A stretch of 10,957 nucleotides of DNA, taken from positions 1 to 10,957 of the forward strand of contig CAMDRK010000069.1 of the NCBI GenBank assembly GCA_945906715.1, given 5' to 3'. The stretch comes from Nitrospira lenta (GTDB lineage Bacteria; Nitrospirota; Nitrospiria; Nitrospirales; Nitrospiraceae). The position numbers were made by a program, and so were the translations under genes. The notes beneath the pieces are model-generated. The model was not told the DNA's origin. It did not search any database and saw only the letters and a list, made by a program, of their open reading frames with translations. Positions 6,154 through 10,957 of the stretch are shown one piece after another (position 1 is the stretch's first letter; each line of letters starts with the position of its first letter).

Positions 6154-6451
6154 AACCCGCAAGAGTGTAACCGTTCGGACAGCCGAAGACCTCGGTCGCG
6201 CCTTAGGTTTGTCGGCGGCTGATACCGCCGAAATGGAATTTCGTTCGGATCTCACAGTTGCACTGGCGAAAATCATTCAAGCAGGACAGCTCACCCACGC
6301 CGAAATTGCGGGGCGCGCCGGCACGTCGAGGACACGAGTGACTGCGATTGCGAATGGAAACACGCACGGCGTGTCAACCGATGTGCTCATTCGAGTTCTC
6401 GCCGCGACAGGCTATCGCGCTGAAGTTAGAGTGAAGAAGGCCGTAGCATGA
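6140..6451 (+). CDS. HTH-type antitoxin (HigA/XRE-like)
   Basis: A 103-residue antitoxin with a single Cro/C1-type helix-turn-helix at about 51-73 (LTHAEIAGRAGTSRTRVTAIANG). It is preceded by an N-terminal segment, AEDLGRALGLSAADTAEMEFR (15-35), that probably contacts the toxin. It should neutralise the Gp49-like toxin and bind the palindrome at 5792-5811. The start at 6140 follows a strong AAAGGAGGT at 6126-6134, with about 6 nt from GGAGG. An in-frame ATG at 6146 is a less well spaced alternative. The strong ribosome binding site contrasts with the toxin, which has almost none, and this would favour antitoxin excess. The gene ends 6 bp before palindromic repeat copy 3. Confidence 0.9.
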   Translation: MAMSKTRKSVTVRTAEDLGRALGLSAADTAEMEFRSDLTVALAKIIQAGQLTHAEIAGRAGTSRTRVTAIANGNTHGVSTDVLIRVLAATGYRAEVRVKKAVA

Positions 6452-6456
6452 GGGCG

Positions 6457-6554
6457 GGGATGGAGCCTGATTGATCTTCCACTGCGCGCGTGCAACGAGA
6501 AGAGTCCGCGACCGCGCGTTGCGCGAGCACAGAAGATCATCAGGCTCCATCCCC
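6457..6554 (+). repeat. Palindromic intergenic repeat, copy 3
   Basis: This is the most regular copy. GGGGATGGAGCCTGATTGAT then CTTC (6457-6480) pairs with GAAGATCATCAGGCTCCATC then CCC (to 6554), with only a one-base bulge. The left box ACTGCGCGCGTGCAACGAG and right box CGCGCGTTGCGCGAGCACAG are intact. It begins 6 bp after the antitoxin stop, so the roughly 24-bp outer stem could also end the toxin-antitoxin transcript. No long U-tract follows. Confidence 0.87.
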
Positions 6555-6560
6555 TCCTCT
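6512..6560. repeat. Right arm of the 49-bp inverted repeat flanking the toxin-antitoxin pair
   Basis: This is the perfect reverse complement of 5459-5507. The arms enclose 1004 bp holding the toxin, the antitoxin, their promoter and most of the composite repeat region. Confidence 0.93.
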
Positions 6561-6770
6561 GCTCGGGGAGCACAAGACCATGCCAGCTATCTCGCCATCC
6601 CCCTCAATGATCTCTCCAAGCGATGGATACGCATGTAACTTTGCAGTAGACTTGCTCGCAACGGATTACTGAACTGCCTTGCTCTGCTTCACGAGCAGGC
6701 TACAACAGTCTCAACCGTTTGGCATGGAACGGGTCAGCGGCCACGGGAAACAACCACAGGAGGGCATACT
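6561..6770. other. Intergenic stretch before the lipoprotein gene
   Basis: About 210 bp follow the inverted-repeat arm. They contain a small TGCTC-ggg-GAGCA hairpin (6560-6572) and, at the end, the AGGAGG ribosome binding site of the next gene. No convincing promoter, gene or RNA was found. Confidence 0.5.
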
Positions 6771-7343
6771 ATGCACAAGAAAATTCGGGAGAGATATCTA
6801 GTATCCAGCGTTTGTGTCGTTGCAATTGTGTTCATCAGCGGTTGCATGGCGCACACGCAACACCAATACCCCACGGCGGACGTTCCCACATCGGAACCCG
6901 CATACCTCACGAAGGTCAAAACTGCCGCGACCGAGCAGATTGTGAGCAAGGCATCGATCATTATGATGCAGGAGGGCAAGCCGCGTGAACTGCAAGCCGG
7001 CAGCAACGGCTTTACCTGTCTGATCAGCCCTGACGGCACCCCATTATGCGCCGATCAGAACGCGCTGGACTGGATGAAAGCGGTACGCGAACGCACAGAT
7101 CCACCGGACAGAATTGGCTTTATCTACATGCTGGCCGGGGATACTGGCACAACCAACCACCATCCTCATCAGCGGGAAACGCGCCTGCATTGGGTACAGA
7201 CAGGCCCTCACGTCATGGTTGTTGGACCGAGGGTTCGAGAAATGGTGGGCTATTCCAGAACCTTAGACGTCGCAGATCCCAAGCAACCGTACTCCATGTT
7301 CCCTGGCTTGCCCTACGAACACTTAATGCTCCCGACACAGTAG
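6771..7343 (+). CDS. Putative lipoprotein of unknown function
   Basis: A 190-residue protein with a lipoprotein signal: basic MHKKIRER, hydrophobic YLVSSVCVVAIVF, then the lipobox ISGC with acylatable Cys25. The rest (26-190) is soluble and was not recognised as a known domain. It contains a segment NGFTCLISPDGTPLCADQNALDWM (about 79-102), in which two cysteines could form a disulfide, a His-rich TNHHPHQRETRLHW stretch (about 128-141), and LPYEHLMLP near the end. The start is well supported by AGGAGG at 6758-6763, 7 nt upstream. Its probable location is the outer or inner membrane facing the periplasm. It stands alone: upstream is the repeat-flanked toxin-antitoxin unit and downstream a repeat array. 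Confidence 0.8.
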   Translation: MHKKIRERYLVSSVCVVAIVFISGCMAHTQHQYPTADVPTSEPAYLTKVKTAATEQIVSKASIIMMQEGKPRELQAGSNGFTCLISPDGTPLCADQNALDWMKAVRERTDPPDRIGFIYMLAGDTGTTNHHPHQRETRLHWVQTGPHVMVVGPRVREMVGYSRTLDVADPKQPYSMFPGLPYEHLMLPTQ

Positions 7344-7410
7344 TCATAGAGCGCTTGAGAAATTAGTCCGCACTATTCATGAACGCTTCTGCGGCAATCG
7401 CGGGCCTGCT

Positions 7411-7492
7411 CACACGTCACGCGAGTCCAGCCCTTCGCGCTTGCCGCGCGTCACTGTGTGATCTCGCGACGAACCGTCATGAAAAGTGACGG
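7411..7492. repeat. Two small inverted repeats at the head of the repeat array
   Basis: CACACGTCACGCG (7411-7423) is imperfectly complementary to CGCGCGTCACTGTGTG (7445-7460). A shorter hairpin, CCGTCA (7474-7479) with TGACGG (7487-7492), follows. The first may be a decayed or distant relative of the palindromic family, since it keeps a GC-rich stem but lacks the conserved boxes. Confidence 0.5.
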
Positions 7493-7572
7493 CTTGCTGG
7501 TCTCCCACTGCGCGTGTCCAACGAGAGGCTTCTGAGACCGCATGTTGCACGAGCACAGGAGACCATCTAGCC
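7491..7572 (+). repeat. Palindromic intergenic repeat, copy 4
   Basis: The outer arms GGCTTGCTGGTCTCC (7491-7505) and GGAGACCATCTAGCC (7558-7572) pair. The boxes are CACTGCGCGTGTCCAACGAG and CATGTTGCACGAGCACAG, and the tip is GGCTTCTGAGACC. The right half, 7531-7576, is 42/46 identical to the isolated half copy at 10534-10579. Confidence 0.8.
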
Positions 7573-7619
7573 TGCCTTCTCACGCTCCTTCCAAGCCTGC
7601 TTTCCCTCTCTGGGAAGGG

Positions 7620-7701
7620 CACCCATGTTGGTCTAAGTGCGGCCGTCGAACGAGGCCCTTCCCAGGGCGCGCGTTCCAGGAGCACAGGACCAACGTGGGT
7701 G
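7620..7701 (+). repeat. Palindromic intergenic repeat, copy 5
   Basis: The outer arms CACCCATGTTGGTCT (7620-7634) and GGACCAACGTGGGTG (7687-7701) are nearly perfectly complementary but unrelated to the arms of other copies. The boxes are GTGCGGCCGTCGAACGAG and GCGCGTTCCAGGAGCACAG. The tip GCCCTTCCCAGGGC forms its own stem. Confidence 0.82.
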
Positions 7702-7708
7702 TCCTTCT

Positions 7709-7747
7709 CATCCTTTTATCGTGGGGGCGCTACGAGCAAGAAGGATG
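7709..7747 (+). repeat. Partial palindromic repeat (right half)
   Basis: TTTTATCGTGGGGGCGCTAC plus GAGCAA (7714-7739) closely resembles the right half of copy 7 at 10478-10503. It is enclosed by CATCCTT (7709-7715) and AAGGATG (7741-7747). The left box is missing. Confidence 0.65.
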
Positions 7748-7800
7748 GTTGCCTACTCTCTCGTACCCTTCTGATGCCCCTATTCCCCTTAAAAGGGAGC

Positions 7801-7881
7801 GGCCAGATTGGCGTTCACTGCGCGCGTCGAACGAGCACATTCTTATCGTGCGCGTTCCGCGAGCAAGAAGGGCATCTGGCC
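7801..7881 (+). repeat. Palindromic intergenic repeat, copy 6
   Basis: The outer arms GGCCAGAT (7801-7808) and ATCTGGCC (7874-7881) pair exactly. The boxes CACTGCGCGCGTCGAACGAG and GCGCGTTCCGCGAGCA are intact, and the tip GCACATTCTTATCGTGC pairs GCAC with GTGC. It lies 16 bp beyond the stop codon of the convergent SPFH gene and may end its transcript. Confidence 0.85.
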
Positions 7882-7897
7882 GTTCCCTGCCCACCTC

Positions 7898-8755
7898 TCA
7901 GCGTGAGTGATCCGGCCCTGGATTCACGATGATCGGCACAGTGGACCTCTCCGGTACGATGATCGTCTTGGTGTTGGGATTCTCGTACAATTTGTACTTA
8001 AGATAGTCCTGCGTGAGCGTTTTCGTGATGATCTCCTGCGCCTGAGACTGGCCCTTGGCGCGGATACGCAAGCTCTCACTCTCGCCCTCGGCACGAATCT
8101 GCAAGGCATCCCCCTCGCCCTTCGCCCGGATCCTGGCAATCTCCGCGTCACGTTGCGCAATCACCACCTCAAATTCTTTTTGCTCCTTCTCCTGTTCCTT
8201 CGATTGCTTCTGCTCAATGGATTTCAACACCACCTTGGAGAATTCGATTTCGGACAATGCCACACTGTAGACCTCGAGATGCCGCCCTTTGAGAGACTCG
8301 ACCATCACCGCTTCGATCTTGTTCCCGATTTCACTGCTCCGTTCCGGGAGCGAGATCATCGCATATTGTGCGACGACACCCCGCACCGCCGACAGGAACT
8401 GAGGCCGTACGAGCTGCGGATACCAGTTGTGCCCCACCTCCTGAGCGATAAAGTAGATATCATCTGCGATCGGACGCATCGTGATCGCTGCGTGCACCGT
8501 CACCGAGAGATCGTCGGCGGTCAAGGCATCGATCTTTTCCGTGAAACTCTGATACCGGACATCGTACTCGTACACGTCATTCCATGGTGCGCGGAAATAG
8601 AACCCGTCCCTGAGCGGTTCCTTCATCAGCCCCCCCGTTAACGGGCTCCAGCGGAGACCTCGCTTTCCCGGGTCGACGGTCCTCCCACACCCACTAATCA
8701 GCAGCAGAATCGGGATCACCCCTACGATCGTGCGAAAAAGAGCTGAGGGCTTCAT
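7898..8755 (-). CDS. SPFH (prohibitin/stomatin-like) family lipoprotein
   Basis: A 285-residue SPFH/band-7 protein. Such proteins form large membrane-attached oligomers that scaffold proteases or organise membrane domains. The N-terminus is a lipoprotein signal (hydrophobic IVGVIPILLLISGC, lipobox ISGC, Cys23) instead of a plain membrane anchor. The SPFH domain spans about 26-175 (DPGKRGLRW, DGFYFRAPWNDVYEYDVRYQ, TADDLSVTVHAAITMR). A long charged coiled coil runs from about 175 to 250. It includes three consecutive 11-residue repeats at 209-241: IRAKGEGDALQ, IRAEGESESLR, IRAKGQSQAQE. The C-terminus (251-285) ends in strand-like TKTIIVPE and VPIIV. ATG 8755 was chosen over an upstream in-frame start because AGGAGGA (plus-strand 8759-8765) precedes it closely. 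It lies 35 bp downstream of a small coiled-coil lipoprotein gene, probably in one operon. Confidence 0.88.
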   Translation of the reverse strand: MKPSALFRTIVGVIPILLLISGCGRTVDPGKRGLRWSPLTGGLMKEPLRDGFYFRAPWNDVYEYDVRYQSFTEKIDALTADDLSVTVHAAITMRPIADDIYFIAQEVGHNWYPQLVRPQFLSAVRGVVAQYAMISLPERSSEIGNKIEAVMVESLKGRHLEVYSVALSEIEFSKVVLKSIEQKQSKEQEKEQKEFEVVIAQRDAEIARIRAKGEGDALQIRAEGESESLRIRAKGQSQAQEIITKTLTQDYLKYKLYENPNTKTIIVPERSTVPIIVNPGPDHSR

Positions 8756-8790
8756 ACGTCCTCCTATTATAGTTGTCGGCCTTGCTTTCA

Positions 8791-9177
8791 CTATTTATTG
8801 CAACAGGTTTTCGGCGGCAACTGGAGTTTCTGCCGTCCGGTTCGAGCGACCTCTGCATGGGCTTCAGCCCGACGCTCCAGCTCCTGAGCCGCTTCGGCAT
8901 AGTACTGAGAGAGTTGCTTGGCGCCACTAACCAAATCCGACTGTGGGCCGAAGAGATGCTCATACCGGACAACACTCTCGGCAAGCGCGGCAGCCTTCTC
9001 TTTCAGGGCCACAGCCTCGGCTCGGTAGGAGTCGGCAATGGCCATCTGATCCTGCGATGGGTCGAACGAGGCCATGTCTTCAATCGGCGTAACAGACTGT
9101 GCGCAGCCGGCAGCGGCAAACACACACAGTGCGAACAGAAGCCCCCTTCCGACGTGGTGTGCGTGCAGCTTGTTCAT
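8791..9177 (-). CDS. Small coiled-coil lipoprotein of unknown function
   Basis: A 128-residue protein with a lipoprotein signal (GRGLLFALCVFAAAGC, Cys25). It is followed by an almost wholly helical, Ala/Glu-rich region (about 43-118; SYRAEAVALKEKAAALAESV, YYAEAAQELERRAEAHAEVA) predicted to form a coiled coil, and ends in PPKTCCNK. No family was recognised. Two adjacent ATGs begin the frame (9180 and 9177). The second is better spaced from the GGGAGG ribosome binding site at 9183-9188. It is the first gene of a probable two-gene operon with the SPFH lipoprotein. Because SPFH proteins assemble through coiled coils, a physical partnership is plausible but is inference only. Confidence 0.8.
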   Translation of the reverse strand: MNKLHAHHVGRGLLFALCVFAAAGCAQSVTPIEDMASFDPSQDQMAIADSYRAEAVALKEKAAALAESVVRYEHLFGPQSDLVSGAKQLSQYYAEAAQELERRAEAHAEVARTGRQKLQLPPKTCCNK

Positions 9178-9326
9178 CATATCCTCCCTGCGCGGTTCAG
9201 CGCATGGCGTCGATCATGGGAAAGACCGAGGAAATTCGGTGTGTTGCCGTGGAGCGCCTCTTTGGTGGCGGGGGCATGGTTGAACATGAGATGGGTACTG
9301 ACTTTCGGGAGCCGTTCGGAACAGTT

Positions 9327-10310
9327 TCAATGGACATCTTGACCACTCCTGAAAAAATCGATGATCGCCCTATTGTACCCAGGCCATTCGGAATGTGTCC
9401 CCGTCCCTTCGCAATAGCGTGTTGCAACATTATTCGTACAGCTCTTATACGTTACACAACCATCTGCGTCTTTTACTAGGCCTGCGGTATCGCAGCCATT
9501 ACAGGCAGCCCACCATTGTATCGCCTCTTTCCCATACCCAGGGAAATGAGTATCCTGGCTGCTGTGCATGATCATCACGGGAAGAGGGTTCGGACATTGA
9601 TAGGCTTTCAAGTCCTCACCCCTGATACCAGCCGCACTCGGAACAATCGCCGCTGGAATATGTTTGGTGCCGTTGATAAACGCGATGGCCATAGCCGCAG
9701 TCCCGCCATCGGAATGACCGGTGAGAAAGATCCGTTTCTTGTCGATACACCATTTCTGCTCGATCAGTCCCGGTATTTCAGCAAGCTCCTCGATCGCCTT
9801 AGGGGTCATCGTGCGGTGGTCGGCATAGGCCACAATAAACCCTGCCGCCGTCGCTTCTTGCGTGAGGTGCACAAAGTCTTCTGACTCATATTGATTTGTT
9901 TGCGCCGGCGCATAGACCATGAGTAACGGATGGGCTAAGCTTGCATTGTAATTAGCCGGCGTTTTGACCATGTAGCGAATACCTGTCGATGTTTTTTCAT
10001 CGTTGCTGGCGCCGGCACCACCGGGTTTTGTTCCTGGTTCGCACCGCCCAGTAGCACTGACTGGATACACAGTCTCACTCAGTACATTGCCAGGTTTCAC
10101 AGCTTCGACGTTGTTCTTTCCAGCAGGTTGAATCGCACCCACGCCGGATAGACCGATGACCAATAGGCTTAATGCGACGGCAATGATCGTGGGACGACCA
10201 GGCTGCTTTTGCCCAAAGCATATCCATTCCGGCTTCACAATCCCAACGACTAACAGGGCGACCGAAAGAACTGTCAGCACCCTGAAGATCATAAAGAGCG
10301 ACTCGTTCAT
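9327..10310 (-). CDS. Membrane-anchored esterase of the PHB depolymerase/LpqC type
   Basis: A 327-residue alpha/beta hydrolase. Two hydrophobic segments (about 8-25 and 40-60) anchor the N-terminus, with the catalytic domain following from about 85. Catalytic features are the nucleophile elbow GHSDGG (Ser200 at 198-203), an acid candidate Asp253 in HSSQDTHFPG and His306 in GTHSEWPG. The strand RYMVKTPANYNASLAHPLLM (112-131) and the late cysteine-rich patch CNGCDTAG...CVTYKSC...YC (270-300) are typical of feruloyl esterase/PHB depolymerase-like enzymes. The natural substrate is probably an ester such as a polyhydroxyalkanoate or acylated carbohydrate, and cannot be fixed from sequence. The two N-terminal membrane segments are unusual for a family that is normally secreted. 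Its leader carries four G-tracts directly before the ATG. Confidence 0.85.
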   Translation of the reverse strand: MNESLFMIFRVLTVLSVALLVVGIVKPEWICFGQKQPGRPTIIAVALSLLVIGLSGVGAIQPAGKNNVEAVKPGNVLSETVYPVSATGRCEPGTKPGGAGASNDEKTSTGIRYMVKTPANYNASLAHPLLMVYAPAQTNQYESEDFVHLTQEATAAGFIVAYADHRTMTPKAIEELAEIPGLIEQKWCIDKKRIFLTGHSDGGTAAMAIAFINGTKHIPAAIVPSAAGIRGEDLKAYQCPNPLPVMIMHSSQDTHFPGYGKEAIQWWAACNGCDTAGLVKDADGCVTYKSCTNNVATRYCEGTGTHSEWPGYNRAIIDFFRSGQDVH

Positions 10311-10336
10311 CCCTTCCCCCTTCCCCCTTCCCCCTT
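10311..10336 (-). promoter_or_regulatory. Four G-tract (G-quadruplex) motif at the esterase ribosome binding site
   Basis: On the minus strand, immediately before the esterase ATG, lie tracts of 5, 5, 5 and 3 G separated by AA. They arise from three perfect CTTCCCC units (plus strand 10313-10333) plus a partial one. The motif fits G3+N1-7 four times, the usual G-quadruplex pattern, and also supplies the only Shine-Dalgarno-like sequence. Folding of the mRNA would be expected to occlude initiation. Repeat-number changes would alter spacing. Confidence 0.65.
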
Positions 10337-10429
10337 GAGGACGGGCTAGATGAGTCTCTCATCACACATGCCTATGGACGGTGACGCGAGACGAGACCTG
10401 CACTCAACCCTTCATCCGCTCCCGCATTT

Positions 10430-10527
10430 GGCGAGGTGGCTGGTGTAGTCTCCACTGCGCGCATCGAGCGACCACCGTTTTATCGTGGGGGCTCTGCGAG
10501 CATAGAGACCATACCTCCCACCTCGCC
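10430..10527 (+). repeat. Palindromic intergenic repeat, copy 7
   Basis: The outer arm GGCGAGGTGGCTGGTGTAGT then CTC (10430-10452) pairs with GAGACCATACCTCCCACCTC then GCC (10505-10527). The left box is ACTGCGCGCATCGAGCGA, the right box is diverged (GGGGGCTCTGCGAGCA), and the tip is CCACCGTTTTATCGTGG with a CCAC/GTGG stem. Confidence 0.82.
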
Positions 10528-10533
10528 TCCTCT

Positions 10534-10579
10534 TCTGAGGCCGCGCGTTGCACGAGCACAGGAGACCATCTAGTCTGCC
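10534..10579 (+). repeat. Half copy of the palindromic repeat next to the mutS2 stop
   Basis: TCTGAGGCCGCGCGTTGCAC followed by GAGCACAGGAGACC is nearly identical to the right half of copy 4, with four differences in 46 bases. No left half is present. The mutS2 stop codon lies 7 bp beyond it. Confidence 0.8.
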
Positions 10580-10585
10580 CTCTCA

Positions 10586-10957
10586 TTACCCCAACTTCAC
10601 GATTGTCACCCCATCTCCGCCTTCTGCCCGATCTCCCGCGCGGAACTCCGCCACATAGGGTGAATCTTTCAAATAGTCTCGCAACGACGCTTTCAGTTTC
10701 CCCGTGCCATGGCCATGGATGATGCGCAGAAACGGCGCGCCGGCCACCGTCGCGTGATCCAGTGCTGCAACCACGTCATCCAAGGCCTCGTCCGCTGCCT
10801 TTCCTCGAACATCCACGACCGTCTGTTCATCGAGATTTGGTCCGCCGCCTGATGAGACCCGTCGAGGACTGGGTGACACTGGCGGAAGTGCTGCCTGCCC
10901 TCGTGTGAGACCGACGAGGTTCACCACTGTGGCCAACAGTTCCCCCTGCCCTACCTT
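10586..10957 (-). CDS. mutS2: MutS2 family protein, C-terminal Smr domain (partial at window edge)
   Basis: The reading frame is open to the window end, so only the last roughly 123 codons are seen. The first visible residues are KVGQGELLATVVNLVG, followed by a Pro/Ser/Gly-rich linker (PPVSPSPRRVSSGGG). The Smr domain then runs to the stop: the LDxRG-type motif as VDVRGKAADEALDDV, the nuclease-linked HGHGTGKLK motif, and a GGDGVTIVKL end. This layout is characteristic of MutS2, a MutS-related ATPase with a C-terminal Smr endonuclease. MutS2 has been linked to suppression of recombination and, in Bacillus, to rescue of collided ribosomes. A stand-alone Smr protein is less likely because of the preceding linker and strand. 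The ATPase part lies outside the window. Confidence 0.85.
   Translation of the reverse strand, partial: KVGQGELLATVVNLVGLTRGQAALPPVSPSPRRVSSGGGPNLDEQTVVDVRGKAADEALDDVVAALDHATVAGAPFLRIIHGHGTGKLKASLRDYLKDSPYVAEFRAGDRAEGGDGVTIVKLG

Noticed and set aside
6457..6554. Integron attC site or cassette boundary
   Set aside because: The paired-box hairpin layout is reminiscent, but the RYYYAAC and GTTRRRY core sites were not found at the ends and there is no integrase in the window.
7491..7881. CRISPR array
   Set aside because: The units are imperfect palindromes with changing arms and irregular spacing. There are no short identical repeats with unique spacers and no cas genes.
7486..7932. Open frames of 120-150 codons between the two lipoprotein genes
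   Set aside because: They cover the repeat array, have no family features and run into the SPFH gene on the other strand.
7907..8641. Long open frame on the plus strand opposite the SPFH gene
   Set aside because: It is a shadow of the SPFH coding sequence, low-complexity (RLRLALGAD, FLLLLLFLRLLL) and without a start signal.
9181..9326. Gene or regulatory RNA between the small lipoprotein and esterase genes
   Set aside because: Only the ribosome binding site of the lipoprotein gene is convincing. The open frames there are shadows without recognisable features.

Overview
The window is a bacterial chromosomal segment of moderately high GC content carrying housekeeping tRNA-modification genes, several exported proteins and an unusually repeat-rich set of intergenic spaces. 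The gene flavour (queG, thiI, mutS2, a lone sigma-54 activator, an SPFH lipoprotein, many short degenerate repeats) suggests a Nitrospira-like member of Nitrospirota. That is an inference from general resemblance, not a database result.

Layout. 9-1615 (+): a four-helix-bundle protein of the 23S rRNA intervening-sequence family, then thiI 2 nt downstream. 1624-1768: a hairpin terminator and two inverted arrays of 9-bp repeats. 1776-2345 (-): an exported SRPBCC/START-like protein. 2411-2583: a composite repeat element with inverted ends. 2614-4009 (+): a small cysteine-rich exported protein and queG (1 nt apart). 4086-5444 (+): a sigma-54-dependent regulator with an atypical receiver domain. 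5446-5745: a composite repeat element. 5775-6451 (+): a type II toxin-antitoxin pair with a visible promoter and palindromic operator. 6457-6554: another repeat element. 6771-7343 (+): an unknown lipoprotein. 7411-7881: an array of palindromic repeat elements. 7898-9177 (-): an SPFH lipoprotein preceded by a small coiled-coil lipoprotein. 9327-10310 (-): a membrane-anchored polyhydroxybutyrate-depolymerase-like esterase. 10430-10579: more repeat elements. 10586 to the window end (-): the 3' end of mutS2.

The most notable feature is a dispersed family of about 80-100 bp imperfect palindromes: seven full and three partial copies, nearly all outside genes. Each copy keeps two conserved GC-rich boxes (left CTGCGCGCGTCGAACGAG-like, right GCGCGTTGCGCGAGCA-like). 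The outer arms and the hairpin tip differ between copies yet remain self-complementary within a copy. This compensatory pattern suggests that a folded RNA or single-stranded DNA is what is maintained. Two copies in opposite orientation form a perfect 49-bp inverted repeat around the toxin-antitoxin pair. Two copies lie inside larger units bounded by AGGATGTTCAA-like inverted ends.

A second repeat class consists of short tandem arrays (7, 9, 14 and 16 bp periods). These have entered coding sequence (the tail of the four-helix-bundle protein and a 25-residue insert in QueG), the thiI downstream region, and the leader of the esterase gene, where a four-tract G-quadruplex motif abuts the start codon.
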